From Marinobacter piscis (GTDB lineage Bacteria > Pseudomonadota > Gammaproteobacteria > Pseudomonadales > Oleiphilaceae), in assembly GCF_007671655.1 (NCBI RefSeq), contig NZ_VCGX01000003.1, positions 186,001 to 250,000 of the forward strand: a stretch of 64,000 nucleotides of DNA, in the 5' to 3' direction. The translations under genes were made by a program, and so were the position numbers. Positions 46,883 to 54,795 of the stretch are shown here, piece by piece; the first letter of the stretch is position 1; each line of letters opens with the position of its first letter. The notes under the pieces were generated by a model. It saw only the letters and a list, made by a program, of their open reading frames with translations, did not search any database and was not told the DNA's origin.

Positions 46883-46907
46883 TAACGTTCATTTTAAATG
46901 AATGTTA
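46883..46907. promoter_or_regulatory. Operator-like palindrome upstream of the CCGGCS gene
   Basis: A 25-base near-perfect palindrome: TAACGTTCATTT, central T, AAATGAATGTTA, with one mismatch. The core CATTT-N-AAATG resembles the ATTT-N-AAAT core of NsrR-type sites as known from other proteobacteria, but the outer positions differ. It lies 47 bases before the small gene's ATG, where a promoter would be expected. Confidence 0.5.
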
Positions 46908-47028
46908 TGAGGTATTTATTGGCGAGTCAATGGGTGTTTACAGAATCTGGAGGCAGGGGCAGTTCTTCAGTGCGAGAGAATGATAGTAGCGGTCAGTTGG
47001 GTAGGGTGGAGAGGAAAGTGGGAGCAAC

Positions 47029-47057
47029 AAAAAAAGGCAGCCGAAGCTGCCTTTTTT
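47029..47057 (-). terminator. Intrinsic terminator of the cold-shock gene
   Basis: On the minus strand GGCAGC-TTCG-GCTGCC forms a stem with a UUCG tetraloop followed by seven T (an A-run on the plus strand at 47029-47035). It starts 15 bases after the cold-shock gene stop. The other side also carries a T-run, so it could work in both directions. Confidence 0.92.
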
Positions 47058-47072
47058 AGCGTTGCCTGTTAA

Positions 47073-47279
47073 TTACAGGGCAACTACGTTCTCAGCCTGA
47101 GGACCTTTCTGGCCCTGAGTCACTGTGAAGTCAACCTGCTGGCCTTCAGCCAGAGTCTTGAAGCCACCACCCTGGATTGCGCTGTAGTGAACAAACACAT
47201 CGGGGCCGCTTTCACGAGTGATAAAGCCAAAGCCTTTTGCTTCATTGAAGAACTTAACAGTACCGGTAACAGTAGACAT
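47073..47279 (-). CDS. Cold-shock protein, CspA family
   Basis: 68-residue single cold-shock domain that binds single-stranded RNA/DNA and acts as an RNA chaperone. Both RNA-binding motifs are present: KGFGFI (RNP1) and VFVHY (RNP2), and the N-terminus [20 protein letters not shown] is typical. ATG 47279 has AGGA 9 bases upstream and replaces the longer frame start at 47300. Whether it is cold-induced or constitutive cannot be told. The 297 bases between this gene and the crotonase gene hold its leader and promoter; nothing else was identified there. Confidence 0.95.
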   Translation of the reverse strand: MSTVTGTVKFFNEAKGFGFITRESGPDVFVHYSAIQGGGFKTLAEGQQVDFTVTQGQKGPQAENVVAL

Positions 47280-47576
47280 AATCATTAATCCTGAATTCAA
47301 TCATTTATAGTGCCGCCAAATCATCAGAATGATGTCTGGTCAGCGATATGCGGGAAACAAAAAACTGGCGTGATCAAAAACAGGACGTACAGCTACAGAA
47401 ATGCGTCTTATTGATGAAGTGCTTTGCTCGATCTTTCCAACTGAATGCACTGTACCGGCTGTTACTGAGAAAGAAAAGCTTTTTCTTGTAGGTATTACCC
47501 GACATCGTCAGTTATTTAAGGTATGTTTGCGTGAGTCCCGTAGATTTTATCGTGAATTAACAGAAGGAGTTTTGCT

Positions 47577-48431
47577 TTGTCCGCGCTATCCACCTACGAA
47601 AGCTTTTCTGTCAGCGTTGAGAACAAGATCGCCCATGTACAATTCAGCCGCCCGGAAGCGCTGAATACCATGAATAAGAACTTTTGGCTTGAGCTGCCCA
47701 AATGCATGGAAGACATTGAGGCAAACACAGATGCCCGTGTGGTCGTGGTGTCATCTACCGGAAAGCATTTTTCAGCCGGAATGGATCTTGGGGTCTTCAC
47801 TGACTCAAACTCCGTGTCTATGAAGGGTGATCCGGGACGCATGGCCGAAAGCCTGCGCCGGGTTGTTTTGCAGCTGCAGGATACTCTCACATCGATGGAG
47901 AACATTCGTCTGCCTGTGCTGACGGCTATCCATGGCGGTTGTATTGGTGGTGCGCTGGATCTTGTGTGTGCATCTGACAGTCGCTACTGCACTGAAGATG
48001 CGTATTTCAATATTAAAGAGACAGAACTGGGTATGACCGCCGATGTAGGCACCCTGCAACGCCTGCCCAAACTGATGCCGGAAGGCGTTGTCAGGGAGCT
48101 GGCGTATACGGGTCGCAACCTTGGTGCGCAGGAGGCTCAGCGCCTCGGCTTTGTGAATGCGGTCTACCCGGATCAGGAGGCACTGCTCACCGGTGTTATG
48201 GAGATTGCGGCACAGATTGCTGCTCACTCACCGCTGGCAGTTACCGGCTGTAAAGAGATGCTCAACTACAGCCGTGACCATTCGGTCGCAGACAGTCTGA
48301 AGTACATGGCAACCTGGCAGGCAGGCATGTTCCGCCCAGCTGACATGATGAAAACCTTCCAGGCAAAAGCTCAGCAGCAGGCGCCACAGTATGAAGACCT
48401 GTTCCCTGTGAAGGGCTTGTTCGACAAGTAA
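47577..48431 (+). CDS. Crotonase, delta(3,5)-delta(2,4)-dienoyl-CoA isomerase-like
   Basis: 284-residue enoyl-CoA hydratase/isomerase superfamily member. The block YCTEDAYFNIKETELGMTADVGTLQRLPK matches mammalian ECH1 closely; only its parts are quoted elsewhere. Asp141, Glu148 and Asp156 occupy the positions of the ECH1 catalytic acids. The oxyanion-hole segments are GKHFSAGMDL and HGGCIGGALDL. The reaction would shift conjugated 3,5-diene bonds during oxidation of unsaturated fatty acids. The start is TTG at 47577 with AAGGAG about 7 bases upstream; no ATG is available near. The next gene starts one base after its stop. Confidence 0.88.
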   Translation: MSALSTYESFSVSVENKIAHVQFSRPEALNTMNKNFWLELPKCMEDIEANTDARVVVVSSTGKHFSAGMDLGVFTDSNSVSMKGDPGRMAESLRRVVLQLQDTLTSMENIRLPVLTAIHGGCIGGALDLVCASDSRYCTEDAYFNIKETELGMTADVGTLQRLPKLMPEGVVRELAYTGRNLGAQEAQRLGFVNAVYPDQEALLTGVMEIAAQIAAHSPLAVTGCKEMLNYSRDHSVADSLKYMATWQAGMFRPADMMKTFQAKAQQQAPQYEDLFPVKGLFDK

Positions 48432-49034
48432 ATGGCAGGAACAAACCGGAGCAGACCAAGTGTTTCCCCTGTTGCCGCTCTGGCGTTCCAGGGCGGGATC
48501 GGGGTTGTCGGGTTGTTGGTCATTCTCGTGGCAGACATTCCCGTGCAGATGGTGGGTGCCGGGCTCGTACCAAGCATGTTCTATGGAACTTTGGGTGCCC
48601 TGTGCACCTATGGTGCGCTGATACTGCTCACACAGATACCTGGCCTGCTACCGGGAGATCTTGACCGGCAAATGCGGAGGCTGTATCGGTTTGCCTCGGG
48701 ATACTCCTGGCTTGTCCTTTTCCTGCTGTCCGTTTTTGCCGGTGTGGGAGAGGAGCTGCTATTCCGGGGCGCTGTGCAGGGCTGGCTTGCGGAGCACACC
48801 AGTACGGCAATCGGTCTGATGGCTGCGTCTGTACTGTTTGGCCTGGTGCACTATGCATCGTTTACCTACTTTATTGTGGCCACAATCCTGGGGCTGGTGC
48901 TTGGTCTGGCCTATGTGGCGACCGACAGCCTGTTACTGGTGATGGTGTGGCACGGCGTGTACGACATGATAGCGCTGTATTGTCTGCTTCGGTTTCCCCA
49001 GTGGTTTGGTATCCGAGTGCAACGGAACGATTAA
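48432..49034 (+). CDS. CPBP-family intramembrane metalloprotease
   Basis: 200-residue multi-pass membrane protein with the CPBP (CaaX protease and bacteriocin-processing) motifs: EEXXXR as Glu107-Glu108...Arg112 in GEELLFRG, FXXXH in FGLVHYASF and HXXXD/N in VWHGVYDM. About six transmembrane helices are predicted. In bacteria the substrates are mostly unknown; some members act in bacteriocin self-immunity. The ATG directly follows the crotonase stop, so the genes are probably co-transcribed, though no functional link is evident. Confidence 0.85.
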   Translation: MAGTNRSRPSVSPVAALAFQGGIGVVGLLVILVADIPVQMVGAGLVPSMFYGTLGALCTYGALILLTQIPGLLPGDLDRQMRRLYRFASGYSWLVLFLLSVFAGVGEELLFRGAVQGWLAEHTSTAIGLMAASVLFGLVHYASFTYFIVATILGLVLGLAYVATDSLLLVMVWHGVYDMIALYCLLRFPQWFGIRVQRND

Positions 49035-49897
49035 GGTACAGGCGCTTTCAGTGCCCTTGTCAGACGTTCCATCATCTGCCCGCTGTTGCGCCAGAAATGC
49101 CAGTAAAGCTCAACCTTCAGGGATAAACCGGGTGCAATACTGACCAGCCGCCCGGATTCGATTTCGCGCCGGGCCTGAATCTCCGGAATCATGCCGTACC
49201 CCATACCGGCAAGTGCCAGCCTGACGAACCCTTCCGAAGAAGGGCAAAGATGATAGGGGAAGGCACCGTGATAGCCGCTCTGGGCCAGAAACCGGTGCTG
49301 CAACTGATCGTTTGGTCCGAATATAATCGCCGGTGCGAACTGTAGACTTTGTTCGTTGAACCCCAGGCTGAAATACTGCGCCTTATAGGCAGGTGTGGCC
49401 AAAGGCAGATAAGTCATGGCACCCACGGAAACGCAGCGAGCTCCGGCAACGGGCTGAGAGCTGCTGCACAAACAAGCAGCAACATCCCCTTCACGCATCC
49501 TGCGCAGAGCGATATCCTGATCTTCCACCACCATGTCCAGCAACAGGTTTTCTTCATTGCTGAACCGGCCTATAGACTCCGCCCACCAGGTTGCCAGACT
49601 GTCCGCATTCGCGGCTATTCGTAATCTTGCAGCAGGCTCTGAGAGTGTTGGAAGGGATTTTGCGAGGTCTCGCTCAAGCAGCTGAACTTGCTGCATATGA
49701 TTCAGCAACTGCTGTCCGGCAGCCGTGGCTTTGGGCACCGGGCTACGCAACAAAACCGGTTGACCGATACGAACTTCGAGCGTTCGTATGCGCTGGGAAA
49801 TCGCAGACTGGCTTAGCCCAAGGGCTGCACCTGCCCGCTCAAAACCACCGGCCTCTATAACCGTGGCAAGAGCCTTCAGTAATTTATAATCAATCAT
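49031..49897 (-). CDS. argP: LysR-family regulator ArgP (LysG-like)
   Basis: 288-residue LysR regulator of the ArgP/IciA branch. The N-terminal helix-turn-helix contains LLKALATVIEAGGFERAGAA and LGLSQSAISQRIRTLE, characteristic of ArgP, followed by the effector domain. In E. coli ArgP activates the arginine exporter argO and other genes in response to arginine and lysine. It diverges from the exporter gene across 92 bases, the same arrangement as lysG-lysE in Corynebacterium. The stop overlaps the end of the CPBP gene. Confidence 0.92.
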   Translation of the reverse strand: MIDYKLLKALATVIEAGGFERAGAALGLSQSAISQRIRTLEVRIGQPVLLRSPVPKATAAGQQLLNHMQQVQLLERDLAKSLPTLSEPAARLRIAANADSLATWWAESIGRFSNEENLLLDMVVEDQDIALRRMREGDVAACLCSSSQPVAGARCVSVGAMTYLPLATPAYKAQYFSLGFNEQSLQFAPAIIFGPNDQLQHRFLAQSGYHGAFPYHLCPSSEGFVRLALAGMGYGMIPEIQARREIESGRLVSIAPGLSLKVELYWHFWRNSGQMMERLTRALKAPVP

Positions 49898-49989
49898 AAG
49901 AAAATCTGATAAATCATTACGAGTATGAATTTCAAGTATAGCCAGAAATAGCTACTCTTGCGGCATCAGAACGAAGGGAGCCAGGAAAA

Positions 49990-50598
49990 GTGTACGAAAG
50001 TTACCTAACAGGACTTATTGTTGGCGGGGGGCTTATTATTGCTATTGGGGCACAGAACGCCTATGTGCTGAGCCAGGCGATTCGCCGTGAATATCACTGG
50101 TGGGCGGCCGGCTTATGCATGGTTGCAGATATAACGCTTTTCACTTTGGGTATGTTCGGGATGAGTGCAGCCTTAATGGCTATGCCGCAGGCGTTGGAGA
50201 TTCTGCGCTGGCTAGGGGTGGCTTTCCTAGGCTGGCTGTCGGTTCAGGCTTTTTTACAGGCTGGCGGGGGGCGGGCATCGCTGAAAACCACAGAAACAGC
50301 AGGTCGTAGTCTGAAAGGCGTTTTGTTTACCACGCTGGCAGTAACGTTGCTCAATCCGCAGGTTTACCTGGATACACTTTTATTGATTCCCGCGGTTGGC
50401 GCACAGCAGGAAAATACAACAGGCTTTGTAGCAGGCGCCAGCAGTGCTTCAATAATCTGGTTTGGCTTGCTGGCCTGGGGTGGCTCGACTTTAGCGCCGG
50501 TACTTTCGCGGCCACTGGTCTGGCGAATCATCGATGGTGCTATTGCTGTAATGATGGCAACTATTGCTATTCAGCTGGCTGTTAACGGGAATTTCTAG
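49990..50598 (+). CDS. argO: LysE/ArgO family basic amino acid exporter
   Basis: 202-residue inner membrane protein with about six transmembrane helices, matching LysE/ArgO. Family segments: GLIVGGGLIIAIGAQNAYVL at the N-terminus, KGVLFTTLAVTLLNPQVYLDT, and LVWRIIDGAIAVMMATIA at the C-terminus. It exports arginine or lysine when they accumulate, for example during peptide use. The start is GTG at 49990, preceded by GGGAGCCAGGA. Divergent argP supports the assignment. Confidence 0.92.
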   Translation: MYESYLTGLIVGGGLIIAIGAQNAYVLSQAIRREYHWWAAGLCMVADITLFTLGMFGMSAALMAMPQALEILRWLGVAFLGWLSVQAFLQAGGGRASLKTTETAGRSLKGVLFTTLAVTLLNPQVYLDTLLLIPAVGAQQENTTGFVAGASSASIIWFGLLAWGGSTLAPVLSRPLVWRIIDGAIAVMMATIAIQLAVNGNF

Positions 50599-50621
50599 AG
50601 TAATTCAGAGCACCTGACAGC

Positions 50622-51119
50622 CTAATCAAAACGTCGGGCTTGGGACAGGCGGCCCTGCCAGTAATAGCCGTTAAGCTCAGACGCAATGACGCCGGAAGAC
50701 GTTGAGGCATGAATAAAACGGTTGCCACCCATGTAAATGCCGGCGTGCTGGTCCTTACCGGCTATTCTGAAAAAGACAACGTCACCGGGTTCGATATTCT
50801 CTGTTTGCACGACCTTGCCATGGCGTAGCATTTGCGAGGTGGAGCGAGGTAATTGTTGGCCCAGGCCCTCGCGGTAGGCTGTGGTTATAAACCCGGAGCA
50901 ATCAAAACCCCGGGCGGTGGTCCCGCCATAATGATAGGGGGTCCCCTGATAGCGCTCAAAGATCTGCCACAGTTTTTCGGTTTTTCCTGAACTGTCTGCA
51001 GATGTATCAGGCTGGTAGTGGGGCGCTTGTGCTGACGTTAACTGCTGGTTACTGGCACAGCCTCCGAGCAGGAGGGCTGTTAGAGCCACAATGATAGTGT
51101 GCTTAACGATAGGCTTCAT
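50622..51119 (-). CDS. NlpC/P60 family lipoprotein (peptidoglycan endopeptidase)
   Basis: 165-residue lipoprotein with lipobox LLGGC (Cys21) and an NlpC/P60 cysteine peptidase domain. Catalytic residues: Cys74 in RGFDCSGF, His125 in DQHAGIYM and His136 in NRFIHAST. It resembles MepS/NlpC, which cut peptidoglycan cross-links or stem peptides in the periplasm. ATG 51119 follows AGGA by 7 bases and gives a proper signal peptide; the frame open to 51326 is not used. Confidence 0.92.
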   Translation of the reverse strand: MKPIVKHTIIVALTALLLGGCASNQQLTSAQAPHYQPDTSADSSGKTEKLWQIFERYQGTPYHYGGTTARGFDCSGFITTAYREGLGQQLPRSTSQMLRHGKVVQTENIEPGDVVFFRIAGKDQHAGIYMGGNRFIHASTSSGVIASELNGYYWQGRLSQARRFD

Positions 51120-51212
51120 TGAAAATCCTGAACGATGACCTTTTATCCCTACTGTATTACTGAATTGGCAGTATGTCAGGTTACGGTTAGCCGCTTTTGT
51201 TATCCTTACTCC

Positions 51213-51626
51213 ATGTTGAAAATATCCAATACCGTTGAAATTGCAGACTGGGAGCTGGAGATCACCCAGATTCGGGCTCAGGGAGCCGGGGGCCAGAATG
51301 TTAATAAAGTGTCGTCGGCCGTACACCTTCGCTTTGATGTACCGAATTCCGCATTGCCGCCGTTTTACAAGGAACGCCTTATGGCACTACAGGATAAGCG
51401 CATCAGCAAAGAAGGAGTGATTGTGATCAAGGCCCAGTCGTTTCGTACGCTGGAGTTGAACAAGGAAGACGCACTTGCACGTTTGAAGGCGTTGATTCAG
51501 GAAGCCGTTAAGGTACAGAAGGCCCGTCGTGCCACCCGGCCTTCGAAATCAGCCCGGCGCAAGCGGGTTGATCGCAAAACCGAAAGAGGCAAAACCAAAG
51601 CCCTTCGGGGCAAGATTCAGGTTTAA
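51213..51626 (+). CDS. arfB: Alternative ribosome-rescue factor ArfB (YaeJ)
   Basis: 137-residue release-factor-like protein that frees stalled ribosomes lacking a stop codon. The catalytic GGQ is at residues 26-28 (RAQGAGGQNVNKVSSAV). The basic C-terminal tail (from about 105: RRATRPSKSARRKRVDRKTE) is the part that enters the empty mRNA channel in characterised homologues. ATG 51213 was chosen because the domain starts there; no good ribosome-binding site precedes it. It converges on the hydrolase gene with a 4-base overlap. Confidence 0.93.
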   Translation: MLKISNTVEIADWELEITQIRAQGAGGQNVNKVSSAVHLRFDVPNSALPPFYKERLMALQDKRISKEGVIVIKAQSFRTLELNKEDALARLKALIQEAVKVQKARRATRPSKSARRKRVDRKTERGKTKALRGKIQV

Positions 51627-52693
51627 GCCACCTCGGAATCATTCTTGCGGGACTCGATTTCGCGAATAAACGATTCTATATCTGTAAAAGCCTCTTCGGC
51701 CTCTGGCAACAAGGGACTGAAAATCTGCCAGACATGAACCATGCCGCGCCAGGTATGCAGCCTTACCGGTGAGCCTTCCGCCTTTGCCTTGGCAGCATAG
51801 CGCCGGGCGTTATCCACAAGCATCTCGGAGTCGCTGACCTGGATTAAGGTGGGAGGCAGGTTGGCAAGGCTACCCCTGAGTGGCGAGGCTACAGGGCTGG
51901 TCGGAGAAACACGGAAGGCTGCCAGTGTTGCCCACCAGATAACCGGCCTGGGGACTTTTGACAGGCCGCCAAACATAGGTCCGAGCATAGGGTCTGTTGC
52001 AATATTGTTGCGATTGCTCGGTGCTGTCATCGTAAGGTCGGTGGAAGGCGAGAAGGCTACAGCACCGTCTGCCTGGCGCAAGCCGCTTTCCCGGATCCAC
52101 GCCAGTAAACCGAGGGTGTGGCTCCCCCCGGCGGAGTCCCCTGCGACCAGCATGAATGTGGCCTCGGCCGGGCCGTCAGGCCCATTTTCTATCAGCCAGG
52201 TATAGGCTTTACGGCAATCGCGCACGCCGTCCATAAACCGGTGTTCGGGCATCAGGCGGTAGTCCACCGCAAATACAGCGGCATTGGCAATATGGGAAAG
52301 CCGGTCTGTAATGGATCTGTGACTGCGTGGGCTGCCGGCTGCCCAGGCGCCTCCGTGAATGTAAAGAATCCGCCGCCGGGGATCTGCGCCTGATGCAATG
52401 ACCCACTCTCCACGTGGGTTCTCATTAGGCAAAATCTGTGACTGCAGTTCCAGGCTGTCACTCATGCTGTCCATATACTTGCGCATCGCAAGTAGGCGCG
52501 CTTTACCGCGAAAGCCTTTGCTGGCATTACCCATGTCTTTTATGAGGTCCAGAACATGTCGGTTTTCTGCACTCGGCCCCGCCTCCCTCACGGTATAGTC
52601 TTCATGGTCCAGGTGCGACAAGTCTTCCCGGCGAAACAGAATCAGGGTCAGAGCGACGAGCAGTACAAGTACGATAATTATGAACCAGAACAT
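51623..52693 (-). CDS. Alpha/beta hydrolase, hormone-sensitive lipase family, membrane-anchored
   Basis: 356-residue esterase/lipase-like enzyme. An N-terminal hydrophobic segment (residues 2-20) probably anchors it in the inner membrane. The oxyanion motif HGGAW (113-117) and nucleophile Ser187 in GDSAGG define the HSL family; the acid is in QVSDSEMLVDNA and the base His in GMVHVWQ. A region of about 100 residues precedes the HGG motif, as usual in this family. It probably hydrolyses short to medium acyl esters; the substrate is unknown. Confidence 0.9.
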   Translation of the reverse strand: MFWFIIIVLVLLVALTLILFRREDLSHLDHEDYTVREAGPSAENRHVLDLIKDMGNASKGFRGKARLLAMRKYMDSMSDSLELQSQILPNENPRGEWVIASGADPRRRILYIHGGAWAAGSPRSHRSITDRLSHIANAAVFAVDYRLMPEHRFMDGVRDCRKAYTWLIENGPDGPAEATFMLVAGDSAGGSHTLGLLAWIRESGLRQADGAVAFSPSTDLTMTAPSNRNNIATDPMLGPMFGGLSKVPRPVIWWATLAAFRVSPTSPVASPLRGSLANLPPTLIQVSDSEMLVDNARRYAAKAKAEGSPVRLHTWRGMVHVWQIFSPLLPEAEEAFTDIESFIREIESRKNDSEVA

Positions 52694-52828
52694 GAGTTGC
52701 CTGTTTCCTCAGAGTTGGCCTGGAAAGCCGGAGTGCACTATGTTTAGGTGGAGTGTATAACAGAGTCTGCGAGTTTTGTCTGTCAGGCGTCAACTTGCAG
52801 GCTTTGCCAATGTCACAAAAGGAGAAGG

Positions 52829-53080
52829 GTGTTGCAAATAGCCTATCGGGCCAGAGACATTACTGAAGCATATATTGTTGCCGGGTTGCTAAACGCCAAT
52901 GGTATTGAAACCCATGTGGGAGGGTTTTATCTCCAGGGTGCTATGGGTGAGATTGGCGCGGCGGACTTCAGCAATGTGCATGTAGAAGATGAGGATTTGT
53001 ACCCGGCGCGGCAGCTGGTCGCCGAATATGAGGCTAAGGGTCACGCCGGCTCTGCGCAGGAGATCAATGATGACAAATAA
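52829..53080 (+). CDS. DUF2007 domain protein
   Basis: Small protein of about 83 residues of the DUF2007 (putative signal-transducing) family: AYRARDITEAYIVAGLLNANGI, then ETHVGGFYLQGAMGEIGA, then VHVEDEDLYPARQLVAEYE. This ferredoxin-like fold binds no known ligand. No ATG is available; GTG 52829 or TTG 52832 follows AGGAG. It overlaps the next SDR gene by 11 bases, implying coupling. The exact start is uncertain. Confidence 0.75.
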   Translation: MLQIAYRARDITEAYIVAGLLNANGIETHVGGFYLQGAMGEIGAADFSNVHVEDEDLYPARQLVAEYEAKGHAGSAQEINDDK

Positions 53081-53759
53081 CCCCGTTATGCTGATTACCG
53101 GTGCATCTTCCGGTATTGGTGCCGCAACTGCCCGGGCAGCAGCCAAAGAAGGCTACCGTCTGGTACTTGCCGCCCGCTCTGCAGATAAGCTGCAAGCGTT
53201 GCAGACCGAACTCGGTGGTGTCAGCCAGGTGCTGGTTATTGAGTGTGATATGCAGGACAACACGGCCCAGAAAGCGATGGTTGATCAGGCGCTGAAGGTT
53301 TTCGGCCAAATCGATTCTGTGTTTGCCAACGCCGGACGGGGCGGGGAGCCGGGTGGTTTTAGTGAAGCCGATCCGGACGTCTGGAAAGACATGATCCTCA
53401 CCAATATTTACGGGGTTGGTCTGACTATTCAGCATAGTCTCCCGGCGCTTCGAAAGAGTAAGGGGCATTTGCTGCTCACAGGCTCTGCTGCCGGCAGAGT
53501 GACCATTCCCGGTTCCATGTACAGCGCAACCAAGTGGGCAGTTTCGGCGATTGGCTACGGTGTACGAGAGGAGTTGCGGGGTTCCGGAGTGCGGGTAACC
53601 CTGATAGAGCCCGGCATGGTGGACACCCCGTTTTTTGATAAGCCACCTGCCCACGCTCTGATGCCGGAGGACATTGCCCGCGCAGTGATGTACGCGGTCT
53701 CTCAGCCTGCACATGTAGATGTAAACGAAATTCTGGTGCGGCCAACACCTGCAGAATAG
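53070..53759 (+). CDS. Short-chain dehydrogenase, YdfG/DltE-like
   Basis: 229-residue classical SDR. Coenzyme loop TGASSGIGAATA (about 10-21) with AARS after strand two, which suggests NADP(H); NAGRG near 90; catalytic Ser in LTGSAAGRV and Tyr/Lys in YSATKWAV. It belongs to the serine 3-dehydrogenase/clavaldehyde-type cluster whose real substrates are poorly known. ATG 53070 follows AGGAG by 7 bases; ATG 53067 is equally possible. It is translated in overlap with the DUF2007 gene and converges on rluF. Confidence 0.88.
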   Translation: MTNNPVMLITGASSGIGAATARAAAKEGYRLVLAARSADKLQALQTELGGVSQVLVIECDMQDNTAQKAMVDQALKVFGQIDSVFANAGRGGEPGGFSEADPDVWKDMILTNIYGVGLTIQHSLPALRKSKGHLLLTGSAAGRVTIPGSMYSATKWAVSAIGYGVREELRGSGVRVTLIEPGMVDTPFFDKPPAHALMPEDIARAVMYAVSQPAHVDVNEILVRPTPAE

Positions 53760-53771
53760 CCAGAGGGGACC

Positions 53772-54689
53772 CTAGCGTTTAACGCTGCGTTGCCTTGGTT
53801 TTCCGGCTTTAGGGCGTTTGGATGACTTGGTGTTTTTACCGGTGGGGCGCCTTGCTCCAGGAGGCTTGGGTCCGCCTCTGTGCCCTGCACGGGAGGGTCG
53901 TGGTGAACGCCGGGGTGTGCCCGGGGATTTCTTTCGGGCGGCGACGGGCGTGTCCGGGGTGGCGTCAGCCGATGAGTCCTGGATCGCATCAAAAAGATCT
54001 TTCAGTTCTTTCTCGGTCAGGTCCCGCCATTGCCCCACCGGCAACCCCCTGAGATTCACGTTCATAATACGAACCCGCTCAAGGCGGGTGACCTCAAATC
54101 CGAAATGCTCTGTCATGCGGCGAATCTGGCGATTCAGCCCCTGCACCAGGGTGATGCGAAATACAAAACGGCTTTCCTGCACGACTTTGCACTTCTTGGT
54201 CATGGTGCCAAGTATGGGCACACCGCCCGCCATGCCCTGAATAAAAGCCCTGGTGATCGGTTTGTTGACAGTTACCACGTATTCTTTTTCATGGTTGTTG
54301 CCGGCTCTCAGGATTTTGTTGACCAGATCACCGTTACTTGTCATGAAGATCAGCCCCTGTGAATCCTTGTCCAGGCGCCCGATAGGGAAAATGCGCGTGC
54401 TGTGGCCGACAAAACGCTGAATGTTGTTTTTTTCTGCATCATCCGTGGTGCTTACGATGCCCACCGGCTTATTCAAAGCGATAAATACCAGATCTTCTTC
54501 CGCCCTGGGCGTTATAACCTGGCCATTGACTTTGACCGTATCCGACGGCGAAACCTGATCACCTATCCGGGCCTGCTTGCCATTTATAAAGACGCGGCCC
54601 TGCTCAATATAACGGTCCGCTGCCCGGCGGGAGCACATGCCACTTTCACTGATGTATTTATTAAGACGGGTGGTTGGCTTGCTGGTCAT
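53772..54689 (-). CDS. rluF: 23S rRNA/tRNA pseudouridine synthase RluF
   Basis: 305-residue pseudouridine synthase. Similarity to E. coli RluF is strong throughout (U2604 of 23S rRNA and U35 of tRNA-Tyr): S4-type RNA-binding N-terminus [20 protein letters not shown], catalytic Asp107 in [21 protein letters not shown] [17 protein letters not shown] and [16 protein letters not shown]. The C-terminal 60 residues are a Pro/Arg/Lys-rich low-complexity tail. The frame is open to 54761; ATG 54689 was chosen by comparison with E. coli. Confidence 0.93.
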   Translation of the reverse strand: MTSKPTTRLNKYISESGMCSRRAADRYIEQGRVFINGKQARIGDQVSPSDTVKVNGQVITPRAEEDLVFIALNKPVGIVSTTDDAEKNNIQRFVGHSTRIFPIGRLDKDSQGLIFMTSNGDLVNKILRAGNNHEKEYVVTVNKPITRAFIQGMAGGVPILGTMTKKCKVVQESRFVFRITLVQGLNRQIRRMTEHFGFEVTRLERVRIMNVNLRGLPVGQWRDLTEKELKDLFDAIQDSSADATPDTPVAARKKSPGTPRRSPRPSRAGHRGGPKPPGARRPTGKNTKSSKRPKAGKPRQRSVKR

Positions 54690-54795
54690 CGTATATCCGG
54701 TTGTGTCGCGGGTTTCGGGCATGATACCAGCGGGATTTTGTTTCTTCGCCCTTGGCTGCATAAAAAGGATAGAGCGAACAGAGCAAACAGCTGAT

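Noticed and set aside
47401..47664. 87-residue plus-strand open frame upstream of the crotonase gene
   Set aside because: It has no ribosome-binding site or family match and overlaps the start of a well-supported crotonase gene in another frame.
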